From Chroococcidiopsis sp. CCMEE 29 (lineage in GTDB: Bacteria > Cyanobacteriota > Cyanobacteriia > Cyanobacteriales > Chroococcidiopsidaceae), in contig NZ_CP083761.1 in assembly GCF_023558375.1 (NCBI RefSeq), forward strand, positions 4,853,001-4,917,000: a DNA stretch of 64,000 nucleotides, read 5' to 3'. Shown here in pieces: positions 19,681 to 29,026 of the stretch (position 1 is its first letter; each line of letters starts with the position of its first letter). A program made the position numbers and the translations under genes. The notes under the pieces are model-generated. The model saw only the letters and a program-made list of their open reading frames with translations, was not told where the DNA came from and did no database searches.

Positions 19681-19908
19681 ATGGTGTCCTCAACTCAGTA
19701 TCGGTTTATTAACAAGATTGTTTTTTCTATACGGCAAGGGACAAAATTAGGTTGGTTCATTGACCCTGATGATAAATCTGTAATGGTATTTCAATCTAAT
19801 CAATTGCCGGAAGTAAAATATGATAACAATAATTTATCTGTTCTGGATATATTGGTGAATTGGCAAGTTTTTCCAACAAATATATTTAGTTGGCTAAAAG
19901 TTAAATAA
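19681..19908 (+). pseudogene. Uma2 remnant with internal deletion
   Basis: The frame begins MVSSTQYRF, resembling an Uma2 N-terminus, and passes directly into the Uma2 C-terminal part (FSIRQGTKLGWFIDPDDKSV, then LPEV, then FPTNIFSWLK). The conserved catalytic middle is absent. The C-terminal part is closely similar to the neighbouring copy ending at 19647, so this is a tandem duplicate that lost its core. Confidence 0.8.
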
Positions 19909-20003
19909 GTTGATATCTCGAAAGACTAGAGGTTCTCACACTTCGTGGCGATCACCCGATGTCCTGGTGCTAGGATGCACAAAGGAAGACAGGAGAAGGC
20001 AGA

Positions 20004-20888
20004 ATGACAAATTACACCCTGCAGGCAAGTCGAGAATGGTGGGCGCAAAGGTGGCTCGATTTGTTAGATTCCTATCGCTTCAAAAAGCGTTTAGAACGTG
20101 CGCGTAACTATGCTCGTCAGGGAAACGTCCTGAGTATCAAGTTTCAAGGTTCCAAGGTATTAGCCAAGGTGCAGGGCACAGAACCAGAACCGTATCAAGT
20201 TTCCCTATTTCTTGAACCGTTTAGTGATGAGCAGTGGGGTTATGTAATTGAAACCATGTCCCAGCGGGCGATCTTTGCAGCGAAACTGCTGGCGGGGGAA
20301 ATGCCACAAAACATTGAAGAAGTGTTTACGGCGAATGGTCTGTCGCTCTTTCCATTTACGCTGTCTGATATCCGCAGCAAATGCTCTTGCCCTGACAAAG
20401 CCAATCCATGCAAGCATATTGGTGCGATTTACTATCAACTGGGTGATCGCTTTAGTGAAGACCCCTTTGTTTTATTTCAGCTGCGGGGTCGCACGAAAGA
20501 TCAAATCATCGCTGCCTTAAGGCAGTTACGCGGTGCCAACATTGAACCTGCTAAATCGGAACCAACTTCCCTCAACCCTCAACCCACTCTTCGAGAAGCC
20601 GCTTGCGCGTCTACGACCCTCGCCCCTACCCTGCAACCGCTCAAAATTGATCGCTTTTGGCACTATAATGAGCCGCTAGAGACAACACTAGTTGTCATCG
20701 CTCCACCGCCCAGCAGTGAAACAGTTTTAGATGTTCTAGGACCGATTCCTCTGGCAGAGTCAGATGCAACTGGACATTCTAGCTCAAACTCAAATGTCCC
20801 AGAGGTGGTGAAGCATTATTTAGATACTGTTTACAAACAAGTTAGCCAGCAAGCTGTTTTAGCAGCGATGAATACAGAAGCGAGTTAA
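20004..20888 (+). CDS. SWIM zinc-finger protein
   Basis: The 294-aa protein has the SWIM motif C-x-C-x6-C-x-H: Cys127, Cys129, Cys136 and His138 in CSCPDKANPCKHIG. The N-terminal part begins TLQASREWWAQRWLDLLDSY, as in proteins commonly encoded beside SNF2 helicases. After about residue 190 it is low in conservation and proline/threonine rich. It presumably binds DNA or protein as partner of the SNF2 ATPase at 15709-18942, from which it is separated only by two broken Uma2 genes. Confidence 0.88.
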   Translation: MTNYTLQASREWWAQRWLDLLDSYRFKKRLERARNYARQGNVLSIKFQGSKVLAKVQGTEPEPYQVSLFLEPFSDEQWGYVIETMSQRAIFAAKLLAGEMPQNIEEVFTANGLSLFPFTLSDIRSKCSCPDKANPCKHIGAIYYQLGDRFSEDPFVLFQLRGRTKDQIIAALRQLRGANIEPAKSEPTSLNPQPTLREAACASTTLAPTLQPLKIDRFWHYNEPLETTLVVIAPPPSSETVLDVLGPIPLAESDATGHSSSNSNVPEVVKHYLDTVYKQVSQQAVLAAMNTEAS

Positions 20889-21082
20889 TCAAACCAGGGG
20901 TCAGAGGTCGGAGGTTAGGGTTGTTCACGAAGTCAGTCTAAATGTGCCTTTTCCTATGTTCTTCCTCCGAGATGGTCTGTAACGCTTCTCTGACCCCTGA
21001 TCCCTTTAAAGTGCTATCTTTAGTCGAGCAACAGTTAAGTTCAATAAACTAGGAATCCTAATACTTAAGTTATCGCAGAATC

Positions 21083-21757
21083 ATGCCTGAACTCCTAAAA
21101 CTTGAAGATGCGGTTGAATTTGCCGAGAATCCAGAACCACGTTGCCCCTGTGTGTTGTTGCTAGACATTTCTGGCTCTATGAACGGCGAACCGATTAACG
21201 CCTTAAATGAAGGTCTAAAAACATTTAAGGAGGAACTGAACCGTGACAACCTAGCTAAGAAGCGAGTTGAGGTTGCAATTGTCACATTTAATACTGAGGT
21301 AAAGGTGGTTCAGGACTTTGTCACCGCAGACCTGTTTGAACCACCAACATTGACGGCTCAGGGTTTAACCCACATGGGATCTGCTATTCTCCAAGGGCTA
21401 GACATGATTGAATCCCGTAAAGGGCAGTATCGTAATAACGGGGTCAACTACTATCGCCCTTGGGTGTTTTTAATCACCGATGGGGAGCCGCAGGGCGAGC
21501 CAGATAGTATTGTAGACCAGGCAACGCAGCGGCTCAGAGATGACGAAGCCAATAAGCGTGTTGCTTGCTTTGCGGTCGGTGTAGAGAATGCTAACATCAC
21601 GCGCCTCAGTCAAATCGTCGTGCGTAGTCCGCTGAAGCTCCAAGGATTGAACTTTCAGGAAATGTTTATCTGGCTTTCAGCTAGTATGCAAAGAGTTTCT
21701 CAATCGAAACCAGACGATCAGGTACCGCTACCACCCCCAGGATGGGGAATAGTCTAA
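21083..21757 (+). CDS. VWA domain protein, TerY-like
   Basis: The 224-aa protein is almost wholly a von Willebrand factor A domain with an intact metal-ion site: LLLDISGSMNG (Asp28, Ser30, Ser32), a threonine in GLTHMGSAI near 97, and ITDGEPQGEPDS near 132. The family resembles TerY of tellurite-resistance clusters, but no ter genes are near. It is soluble, and its role is unknown. It lies downstream of the SWIM gene on the same strand, with a 194-nt repeat-containing gap. Confidence 0.85.
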   Translation: MPELLKLEDAVEFAENPEPRCPCVLLLDISGSMNGEPINALNEGLKTFKEELNRDNLAKKRVEVAIVTFNTEVKVVQDFVTADLFEPPTLTAQGLTHMGSAILQGLDMIESRKGQYRNNGVNYYRPWVFLITDGEPQGEPDSIVDQATQRLRDDEANKRVACFAVGVENANITRLSQIVVRSPLKLQGLNFQEMFIWLSASMQRVSQSKPDDQVPLPPPGWGIV

Positions 21758-21766
21758 TAGAAGTGA

Positions 21767-21900
21767 GGAGTGAGGACGAGCAGGGGGAGCAGGGGAAGCA
21801 GGGGAAGCAGGGGAAGCAGGGGAAGCAGGGGAAGAAAATTCAATCCAAAATCCAAAATCTAAAATCCCCTGACCCCTGACCCCTGACCCCTGACCCCTCA
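21767..21900. repeat. Cluster of short tandem repeats between VWA and sigma factor genes
   Basis: Several tandem GGGGAAGCA units (about 21783-21832) are followed by the interspersed TCCAAAATCCAAAATCTAAAATCC repeat and by four CCCCTGA units (about 21867-21898). The last repeat touches the sigma-factor stop codon. The same units are found in priA, in SNF2 and at the folP start. Confidence 0.85.
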
Positions 21901-23136
21901 AAAGAGCCAACCCTTTAAGCGTCTAGCTACCTGGGGCCGCCGCAGTTTCCGCATAGCTTTACTTTGAATTTGCCGCACTCGCTCCCGAGAAAGGTTGAAC
22001 AAGCAGCCCACTTCTTCAAGGGTACAGGGTTCGCTAGTTGTCAGACCGTATCTCATAGAAATCACGTCTTTTTCCCTGGGAGTCAGCACATCACCTAGCA
22101 CCTCCCAAATATCTTGACGCATCATGATTTCACTCATCTGCTGTTCAGGAGATTGACCATCCTCATCTTCTAGCAGATCTACCAGTTCGGTGTCTTCTTC
22201 TTTCCCAACTCGATGGTTAAGCGATAAAGCTTTGCGTCGCAACTGCTGTAATTGGCGCAAATGTTCGGGTGCAATTTCTAAAGCTGCTGCTAATTCGGTT
22301 TCGGAGGGATTACGTTGCAGTTTTTGCTTGAGTTCTCGTTGGGCTTTTTTGAGCTTGTTCAGCTTTTCGACGACGTGAATAGGCAGTCGAATTGTTCTAG
22401 CATCATTAGCGATCGCTCGTGTGATTGCTTGTCTAATCCACCAATAAGCATAAGTAGAAAATTTATAGCCTTTATCAGGATCAAACTTTTCCGTCGCTCG
22501 ATTTAGTCCCATTGCTCCTTCCTGAATTAGATCCAGGAACGGCACTCCTCGATTCAGATATCGCTTGGCGATCGACACTACCAATCGCAAGTTTGAGCGA
22601 ATCATCTTGCGTTTTGCTACTCTACCTAGATACAGGCGATGTTCAAATTGACGTTCTGATAACCCCACTGCTGCTATCAGTTCTGCTTTGCTCGGTTGAT
22701 GATTGAGTTCACCCTGCAAATGATTTTGGAGTTCATCAACTTCTACTAAAAACCGCACCCGACGCGCTAATTCAACTTCTTCATCTGCTTTGAGCAGGGG
22801 ATAACGCGCCATTTCTTTAAAAAATGCTCCCACTGCGTCATCAGATTGGGTTTTACGATAACCTGTAGGTCGCGCTGCTGCTAATTCATCTCCGTCTCGC
22901 TCATCAAACTCCAACTCGTCTGTTGAGGAAAGTGAAAGATCTTCTGCTGACGCTTCTAAACTTTCGAACGATGGCTCTTCTAAATCATCAATAGCACTGG
23001 AATCACTAGTTTCTGCTGTCGGGTTCAGCTTGCCAATTGCATCCAATTCCGCAGTATCCATATTTGGGTGTAATTCGATACTCAATACGTTGACTTGTTG
23101 ATTCGGTTGCTTGCTCTCGTACATAGCCTCTGGCAA
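21898..23136 (-). CDS. sigC: Group 2 sigma-70 family RNA polymerase sigma factor, SigC-like
   Basis: The 412-aa sigma factor has region 1.2 (DDAVGAFFKEMARYPLL), regions 2.1-2.4 (SNLRLVVSIAKRYLNRGVPF, DLIQEGAMGLNRATEKFDPDKGYKFSTYAYWWIRQAITRAI), region 3 and region 4 with LEEVGCLFNLSRERVRQIQSKAMRKLRRP. The acidic serine-rich N-terminus of about 95 residues and total length fit the cyanobacterial SigC type rather than primary SigA. It has a long AT-rich leader region (23137-23849), which suggests controlled transcription. Confidence 0.85.
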   Translation of the reverse strand: MPEAMYESKQPNQQVNVLSIELHPNMDTAELDAIGKLNPTAETSDSSAIDDLEEPSFESLEASAEDLSLSSTDELEFDERDGDELAAARPTGYRKTQSDDAVGAFFKEMARYPLLKADEEVELARRVRFLVEVDELQNHLQGELNHQPSKAELIAAVGLSERQFEHRLYLGRVAKRKMIRSNLRLVVSIAKRYLNRGVPFLDLIQEGAMGLNRATEKFDPDKGYKFSTYAYWWIRQAITRAIANDARTIRLPIHVVEKLNKLKKAQRELKQKLQRNPSETELAAALEIAPEHLRQLQQLRRKALSLNHRVGKEEDTELVDLLEDEDGQSPEQQMSEIMMRQDIWEVLGDVLTPREKDVISMRYGLTTSEPCTLEEVGCLFNLSRERVRQIQSKAMRKLRRPQVARRLKGWLF

Positions 23137-23849
23137 AAGGTGGGCTGGTTTGGTAATTTTTTAGGCTCAATTTGTTCGCATTAATCAAGTTTATTTTCTG
23201 TTAATTTTTTAGAAATACTAAAGTTTGCTTCTAACTTATTTTGTAGCATTCAATCTAAACTTACTTGCATACTTTAACGCGATAAAGTAAGGGTAATTAA
23301 TTTGCAAAGTAACGATAAGCAGTGATTTTAAGTTGTTTTCTCAACCTCAATGAAAGTTTGCTTTATTAAGCTTTTTTGTCGCAACATAGCTAAAAAGATT
23401 ACATTTTTGTAAATGCTCTTCCTATTTTTTGCTATTTGGTGAACTGATTTGTCTTTAAGCTAGTAGAATAGTGACACTGGATTAGTATCCAGCCGTTAGA
23501 GTCTGCCCCTCAGGCAGCTTAACGAAGTTTTCGATTATACACTCCTAATCACTTACGCAATTTAAATTTTTTTAAATTTTTGCTTGTCTTGAGAACAGGA
23601 TCGCATATAGTAAAAGGTTTTACGCTCTACCAATAGGGAGAAAATAGGCTCTATTCCATATGTGGTAGTAGAGGGAGGAAGAATCTATAAGAGGGGAAAT
23701 CTTTCTGTGGGTAGTTGACTATCAATCTAAATTCCCCTCTAAGGGATTGAGCCGAGAAACGGCAAAGTACATTAAATATATTTAAACAATTAACTCGAAA
23801 GAGTTATTTATCACTCAAAGCCTTCTCACTTTTAGACGCGTCATAGCTT
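23137..23849. other. Long divergent intergenic region, sigma factor / priA
   Basis: This 713-nt AT-rich stretch has no gene. It contains two adjacent perfect hairpins at 23477-23524 (listed separately). A further stem is formed by AGAGGGGAAAT (23690-23700) and ATTCCCCTCT (23731-23740), just ahead of priA. The rest is probably promoter and leader sequence for both genes. Confidence 0.55.
23477..23524 (+). ncRNA. Candidate small RNA with two tandem hairpins
   Basis: CTGGAT-TAGT-ATCCAG (23477-23492) is followed two nucleotides later by a bulged stem CGTT..CTGCC-CCTCA-GGCAG..AACG (23494-23524). A TAGAAT box at about 23464 could be a -10 element for the plus strand, and TTTTCG follows. This may be a free small RNA or a leader element. 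Sequence alone cannot settle strand or family. Confidence 0.3.
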
Positions 23850-26450
23850 ATGTATACTCCTGGTTTGGATTTATCAACTATTGTGGTGGCTGAGCCTGGA
23901 GCGTTCTACCAGTCTAGCTCGACTCACAATGGTTGGATTGAAGTGCTGGTAGATTGTCCAGGAGCACAAGGAATATATATTTACAGGCTACCAATTGGTT
24001 TAGAGGTGCAGCCAGGGGATATTTTGAGTGTGCCGTTTGGCGCTTCTCAGGTGGGAGCGATCGCCATTCGGATGGTAGACCAACCCCCAGCAGATTTAGC
24101 ACCAGACAAAATCCGAGATATTGAGGATGTGGTGAGTGGAGGATTTTTCCCAACGGCTTACTGGGAATTGCTGAATCGCGTGGCGGCATATTACTACACT
24201 CCGCTGATCCAGGTGATTCGTGTTGCTCTGCCACCAGGATTGCTGGGGCGATCGCAGCGGCGCATTCGCCTAGTAGGGGAAGTTAAGCACGGTGCCGATG
24301 CTTTCCTGAGTTCAACTGCGCGTCAGATTTTGGCACTCCTCCAAGCTCAAAGCAGTGGAGACTATAGCTTTGCTTACATCCAACGTCAGGTCAGAGGAGC
24401 GAATCGAGGCTTACGGGAATTGCTGCGGGTGTCTTTAGTAGAAAGCTACATAGAACCCCCGCGGCTAACTCGGCCGAAACTCCAGAAAGCTGTGACTTTA
24501 GTAGGAACTGGTTTTGAGCGTGATGTGACACCTCGGCAACAGGAAGTTTTGGAAGTGCTGCGGCGGCATGGTGGCGATATGTGGCTGAGCGAGGTGTTGC
24601 AGGTTTGTAGCACCAGTTCTTCTACCCTCAAGGCACTAGAACAAAAGGGCTACATTGCGATCCAAGAACGGGAAGTATTAAGGAGAGAGCAGGGACCATT
24701 GCTAGCAGCGGATCAACCCAAGCCCTTGACAGCAGATCAATCTCAAGCATTGGCAACGATTAGCCAGCTGGATGGATTTGCTCAGGTGTTGTTGCATGGG
24801 GTAACAGGATCGGGGAAGACAGAGGTGTATTTACAAGCGATCGCTCCTCTCCTCCAGCAAAGAAAATCTGCCCTAGTTCTAGTTCCGGAAATTGGTCTGA
24901 CACCCCAGCTAACCGATCGGTTTCGCGCCCGCTTTGGTAACAAGGTTTGTGTCTATCACAGCGCCCTCTCTGATGGCGAACGTTACGACACCTGGCGGCA
25001 AATGCTCACCGGAGAGCCGCAAGTGGTGATTGGCACCCGTTCGGCTGTGTTTGCCCCCTTGCCTCAGCTGAGTCTAATTATCCTCGATGAAGAACACGAC
25101 AGCAGTTTCAAGCAAGACTCCCCCATTCCCACTTACCACGCCCGTAACGTTGCCCAATGGCGAGCAGAATTAGAAAACTGTCCCTTAATTTTAGGTTCCG
25201 CTACTCCCTCATTGGAGACTTGGGTGGGTGTGAGGGGCGAGGGGCGAGGGGCGAGGGGCGAGGGAGCAGAAGACAAAATGTTTAATTCCTCCTTTCCCCC
25301 TGCTTCCCCTGCTCCCCCTGCTTCCCCTGCTCCCCCTGCTCGTCCTCACTCTTCATCCCAGAACCACTACCTGTCTCTCCCAGAGCGCATTCAATCGCGT
25401 CCGCTGCCGCCTGTAGAAGTGGTGGATATGCGGCAGGAGTTGCAGCAAGGCAATCGCTCAATTTTCAGCCGATCGCTCCAGGAGGCTTTGCAACAACTGC
25501 AAGAACGGGGGCAACAAGGCATCTTATTTATTCATCGTCGGGGACACAGTACATTTGTTTCTTGCCGCAGCTGTGGTTATGTGCTTGAGTGTCCTAACTG
25601 TGATGTCTCTTTGTCGTATCATCACACTGAAGTCGGAGCGCCTGAGTTGCTGCGGTGTCATTACTGCAACTTTGGGCGATCGCATCCGCGTAATTGCCCT
25701 GAATGCAGTTCCCCTTACTTAAAGTTTTTCGGCAGTGGCACTCAGCGAGTTGCCCAGGAATTGACGCGGCAGTTTCCCCAATTACGGTTTATCCGGTTTG
25801 ATGGCGATACCACCCGTACCAAGGGAGCGCATCGGACGCTGCTAACCCGCTTTGCCAATGGGGAAGCCGACTTATTAGTAGGGACTCAAATGCTAACTAA
25901 AGGTCTGGATCTCCCGCAAGTTACAGTGGTGGGCGTTGTGGCAGCTGATGGATTGCTCCATTTGGCAGACTACCGAGCATCAGAGCGGGCTTTTCAAACC
26001 TTAACTCAAGTGGCAGGTCGTGCTGGTCGAGGAGACGATCCAGGGCGGGTGATTGTGCAAACTTACTCGCCAGAGCATCCAGTAATTCAGGCGATGCAGC
26101 GGCATGATTATGAAGCTTTCACCACGGCAGAATTACAACAAAGAGTAGATCTGAACTATCCCCCCTACGGGCGGCTGATTTTGTTACGACTGAGCAGCAC
26201 TGATGCAGCGGAAGTAGAGAATACTGCCCAACTGTTGGCGACTGAGTTAAACAATAGCAACACCTGTGGGTATGAGATTTTAGGACCAGCGCCAGCTAGT
26301 ATTGTGCGGGTGGCTAACCGTTACCGTTGGCAGATTTTGCTTAAGTTTGCTCAAGCAGTATTGCCCTTGCCAGATTGGAATTCCTTGCGATCGCTCTGCC
26401 CCTCTTCCGTTAGCCTAACAATTGATGTTGACCCATTAAATTTAATGTGA
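23850..26450 (+). CDS. priA: Primosomal protein N' (PriA replication-restart helicase)
   Basis: The 866-aa PriA restarts stalled replication forks. Visible are the DNA-binding N-terminal domain, Walker A in LLHGVTGSGKTEVYLQ near 325, DEEHD near 421, the four-Cys-pair zinc region (CRSCGYVLECPNCDVSL and CHYCNF..CPECSS near 571-620) and helicase motifs VGTQMLTKGLD and QVAGRAGRG. Between SATPSLETW and YLSLPERIQ, about 40 residues (GEGRGARGEGAE..., PASPAPPASPAPPARP) come from heptamer-type repeats that keep the frame. Confidence 0.96.
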   Translation: MYTPGLDLSTIVVAEPGAFYQSSSTHNGWIEVLVDCPGAQGIYIYRLPIGLEVQPGDILSVPFGASQVGAIAIRMVDQPPADLAPDKIRDIEDVVSGGFFPTAYWELLNRVAAYYYTPLIQVIRVALPPGLLGRSQRRIRLVGEVKHGADAFLSSTARQILALLQAQSSGDYSFAYIQRQVRGANRGLRELLRVSLVESYIEPPRLTRPKLQKAVTLVGTGFERDVTPRQQEVLEVLRRHGGDMWLSEVLQVCSTSSSTLKALEQKGYIAIQEREVLRREQGPLLAADQPKPLTADQSQALATISQLDGFAQVLLHGVTGSGKTEVYLQAIAPLLQQRKSALVLVPEIGLTPQLTDRFRARFGNKVCVYHSALSDGERYDTWRQMLTGEPQVVIGTRSAVFAPLPQLSLIILDEEHDSSFKQDSPIPTYHARNVAQWRAELENCPLILGSATPSLETWVGVRGEGRGARGEGAEDKMFNSSFPPASPAPPASPAPPARPHSSSQNHYLSLPERIQSRPLPPVEVVDMRQELQQGNRSIFSRSLQEALQQLQERGQQGILFIHRRGHSTFVSCRSCGYVLECPNCDVSLSYHHTEVGAPELLRCHYCNFGRSHPRNCPECSSPYLKFFGSGTQRVAQELTRQFPQLRFIRFDGDTTRTKGAHRTLLTRFANGEADLLVGTQMLTKGLDLPQVTVVGVVAADGLLHLADYRASERAFQTLTQVAGRAGRGDDPGRVIVQTYSPEHPVIQAMQRHDYEAFTTAELQQRVDLNYPPYGRLILLRLSSTDAAEVENTAQLLATELNNSNTCGYEILGPAPASIVRVANRYRWQILLKFAQAVLPLPDWNSLRSLCPSSVSLTIDVDPLNLM
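25209..25350. repeat. Heptamer-type repeats translated inside priA
   Basis: Four GAGGGGC units (about 25212-25262) and a following CCCCTGCTTCCCCTGCTCC array (about 25297-25345) lie inside the priA reading frame, without breaking it. The second array is the reverse complement of the GGGGAAGCAGG units at 21783-21832. It sits in the loop after helicase motif III, where length variation may be tolerated. Confidence 0.85.
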
Positions 26451-26457
26451 TCTTGAA

Positions 26458-27228
26458 TCATACGCCTGCTTCAGGATCAATGCCCATTGCTCTTAACCGT
26501 TCCGCCAAGCGTTCAGCGCGGAGACGTTCCTGTTCTAGCTGCAATTCTGCCTGCTGTGCTCGTGCTTCTGCCTGCTGTGCTATTTCTGCCCCGGACAACA
26601 ACAGGTTTCCTTGAGCATCCCACCAACGTAACCAGGGGAGTTCTAAATTTAGGTATCGACCCTGCCAAATGCCTAATTCAACGCCTAGGAGAGTAACTGG
26701 GTAGTGTCCGCGCTGATTCGGCTGCATTTGCTCATAGCGTCCTTCAATTAGGTGATAAACTTCCACTCGCGCCTGGTTTACTTCATAAATGCCATAGAAA
26801 GGGACTCGAATCGCTTGCTCATAAACCCAAAACTTTCCTGTGATGGGTGTTCTGTCACGTTCTTCTGAGCCATCTCCAGAAACAAATTTCAGTACAATCA
26901 GCGGCGCTACGTATTCCTGCCACAGCACATAAGACCGCCGGAATTGACCGTTTAAAGTCGATGGGACATTGGGAACATAAAACCAATCTGGTGCTTCAGC
27001 GCCTCTTTCTGGGGGATCTGTTACCCGCCAGTAGATACCGCAATCTTGACCAATGCAATAATTACCATCAGGATGTAGCTGTTGCAACACAGGTCTAATA
27101 GAGTCTGTCAGCAGGATGCTCTGAGGATGTTCCTGAAAGTTTTTCACAAACTTGCCATCCGAGTCTGGTAACTGGGTATGGTCAGGTAGGGTTGAACCAA
27201 GGGCAAATGGGATTTCTGTTGAGGTCAT
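26458..27228 (-). CDS. Uma2 family endonuclease-fold protein, intact
   Basis: The 256-aa protein has an Uma2/DUF820 domain, recognised by EAPDWFYVPNVPS, LIVLKFVSGDGSEERDRTP, KFWVYEQAIRVPFYGIYEV and a C-terminal coiled coil of repeated AQQAEARAQQAELQLEQERL ending RLRAMGIDPEAGV. This long form is common in cyanobacteria. Function is unproven; the fold belongs to the PD-(D/E)XK nucleases. It converges on priA with 7 nt between stops. It is the only undamaged Uma2 gene in the window. Confidence 0.88.
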   Translation of the reverse strand: MTSTEIPFALGSTLPDHTQLPDSDGKFVKNFQEHPQSILLTDSIRPVLQQLHPDGNYCIGQDCGIYWRVTDPPERGAEAPDWFYVPNVPSTLNGQFRRSYVLWQEYVAPLIVLKFVSGDGSEERDRTPITGKFWVYEQAIRVPFYGIYEVNQARVEVYHLIEGRYEQMQPNQRGHYPVTLLGVELGIWQGRYLNLELPWLRWWDAQGNLLLSGAEIAQQAEARAQQAELQLEQERLRAERLAERLRAMGIDPEAGV

Positions 27229-27336
27229 GAGCGGAACTCTCCAATAGAGTTGGGAGATCTGGATGGTGATGATGCTTATTTACTACATTATTCGCGCTTA
27301 AATATGATGAAGCACTTGAGCTATTACTAACAATTT

Positions 27337-28938
27337 GTGTCCAAACAACAGAAGCCCTCTCGTTCTCTGACTGGAATTGCTGGAATTGTTGCTGCTGCAA
27401 CCCTGCTGAGTAAACTCGTAGCGCTGGTGCGCCAGCAAGCGATCGCCGCCGCCTTTGGTGTGGGTGTTGCTGCTAATGCTTATAACTACGCCTACGTCAT
27501 CCCTGGCTTTTTGTTAGTGTTGCTAGGCGGAGTGAATGGACCAATTCACAGTGCTATTGTCAGCGTTTTAGCCAAGCGTGACAAAGAAGATGCTGCTCCC
27601 TTAGTAGAAACCATTACCACGCTGGTGAGCGGGGCGCTATTGCTCCTAACTATTGTCCTGTTCATCTTTGCCGATTTTTTCATTAACTTAGTAGGACCCG
27701 GCTTAAGTCCAACAGCCCATGCGATCGCTACCCAACAGCTTCGCGTTATGTCCCCAATGGCACTTTTGGCAGGACTAATTGGAATTGGGTTTGGCACCCT
27801 GAATACAGCAAATCAATACTGGCTACTCTCGATCAGTCCTGTATTTTCTAGTATTACAATTATCGCGGGTCTTGGTATCTTAGCCCTGCAACTGGGCAAC
27901 CAGATTACCGCTCCTCAATACGTTCTAGTGGGTGGACTAGTTTTGGCTTGGGGAACCTTGGCAGGGGCGATCTTACAGTGGTTGGTGCAGCTGATCGCCC
28001 AATGGCGGTTAGGACTTGGTACGTTACGCCTGCGGTTTGACTTTCACTCCTCTGGGGTGCAGGAAGTGATCAAAGTGATGGGTCCAGCAACATTTTCTTC
28101 CGGGATGATGCAGATCAATGTTTATACGGATCTGTTTTTCGCTTCGGTTATTCCTGGTGCTGCTGCTGCCTTCAACTATGCCAATCTTTTAGTACAGACT
28201 CCCTTGGGAATTATCTCCAATGTGATTTTGCTGCCCTTATTGCCAATGCTTTCTCGACTGACCGATCCTGCTGATTGGGGTAATCTCAAATTGCGGATTC
28301 GGCAGGGATTAATCCTGACTGCGCTCACAATGCTGCCGCTAGGGGCGTTAATTGTTGCCTTGGCAGTTCCCATCGTGCGAGTCATTTATGAACGCTATGC
28401 CTTTGATCAGGCTGCATCGCAATTAGTAGCATCCGTACTGATGGCTTACGGGATTGGGATGTTTGTTTACTTAGGGCGTGATGTTCTGGTAAGGGTATTT
28501 TATGCTTTGGGCGATGGCGACACGCCGTTTCGCGTCAGTGTAGTAAATATATTTCTCAACGCCCTGCTAGATTACATTTTCGTTAGACCCTTTGGCGCTC
28601 CCGGTATAGTTTTGGCGACGGTAGGGGTGAATATCACCTCAACGCTCATGTTTGTATGGCTACTTGACCGCAAGCTCAATGGGTTGCCATTGCGAGAGTG
28701 GAGTTTACCTATTCTAGGTTTGACTGGTGGCAGCTTTGTAGCAGGTGTAGCCAGTTGGGGTACGCTCCGGATTTTGCAACAAGTTTGGGGTAGCGAGGGA
28801 TTACCGATCCAACTACTGCAACTAAGTCTATCAGCCCTAGTCGGTCTTTCTATCTATGCCCTGATTGCCGCTCAGATGAAATTACCAGAGGTTGATATTT
28901 TTGTCTCGCGGCTACGTCAGCGCTTTGGGAAGGGCTAG
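27337..28938 (+). CDS. murJ: Lipid II flippase MurJ
   Basis: The 533-aa polytopic membrane protein of the MurJ/MviN family moves lipid II across the inner membrane for peptidoglycan synthesis. SLTGIAGIVAAATLLSKLVALVRQ at the start, GVGVAANAYNYAYVIPGFLLVLLGG and YALGDGDTPFRVSV are family hallmarks, with about 14 hydrophobic segments. The start is GTG (27337); no ATG is available in the conserved N-terminus. It is followed by a GGGGCGA-type repeat block (28937-28985). Confidence 0.95.
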   Translation: MSKQQKPSRSLTGIAGIVAAATLLSKLVALVRQQAIAAAFGVGVAANAYNYAYVIPGFLLVLLGGVNGPIHSAIVSVLAKRDKEDAAPLVETITTLVSGALLLLTIVLFIFADFFINLVGPGLSPTAHAIATQQLRVMSPMALLAGLIGIGFGTLNTANQYWLLSISPVFSSITIIAGLGILALQLGNQITAPQYVLVGGLVLAWGTLAGAILQWLVQLIAQWRLGLGTLRLRFDFHSSGVQEVIKVMGPATFSSGMMQINVYTDLFFASVIPGAAAAFNYANLLVQTPLGIISNVILLPLLPMLSRLTDPADWGNLKLRIRQGLILTALTMLPLGALIVALAVPIVRVIYERYAFDQAASQLVASVLMAYGIGMFVYLGRDVLVRVFYALGDGDTPFRVSVVNIFLNALLDYIFVRPFGAPGIVLATVGVNITSTLMFVWLLDRKLNGLPLREWSLPILGLTGGSFVAGVASWGTLRILQQVWGSEGLPIQLLQLSLSALVGLSIYALIAAQMKLPEVDIFVSRLRQRFGKG

Positions 28939-29026
28939 GGGTTAGGGGCTAGGGGCGAGGGGCGAGGGAGTAGGAGAGGCAGGGGAAGATTAAATATATA
29001 TTTATCCTTCATCCTTCCTTCTGCTA

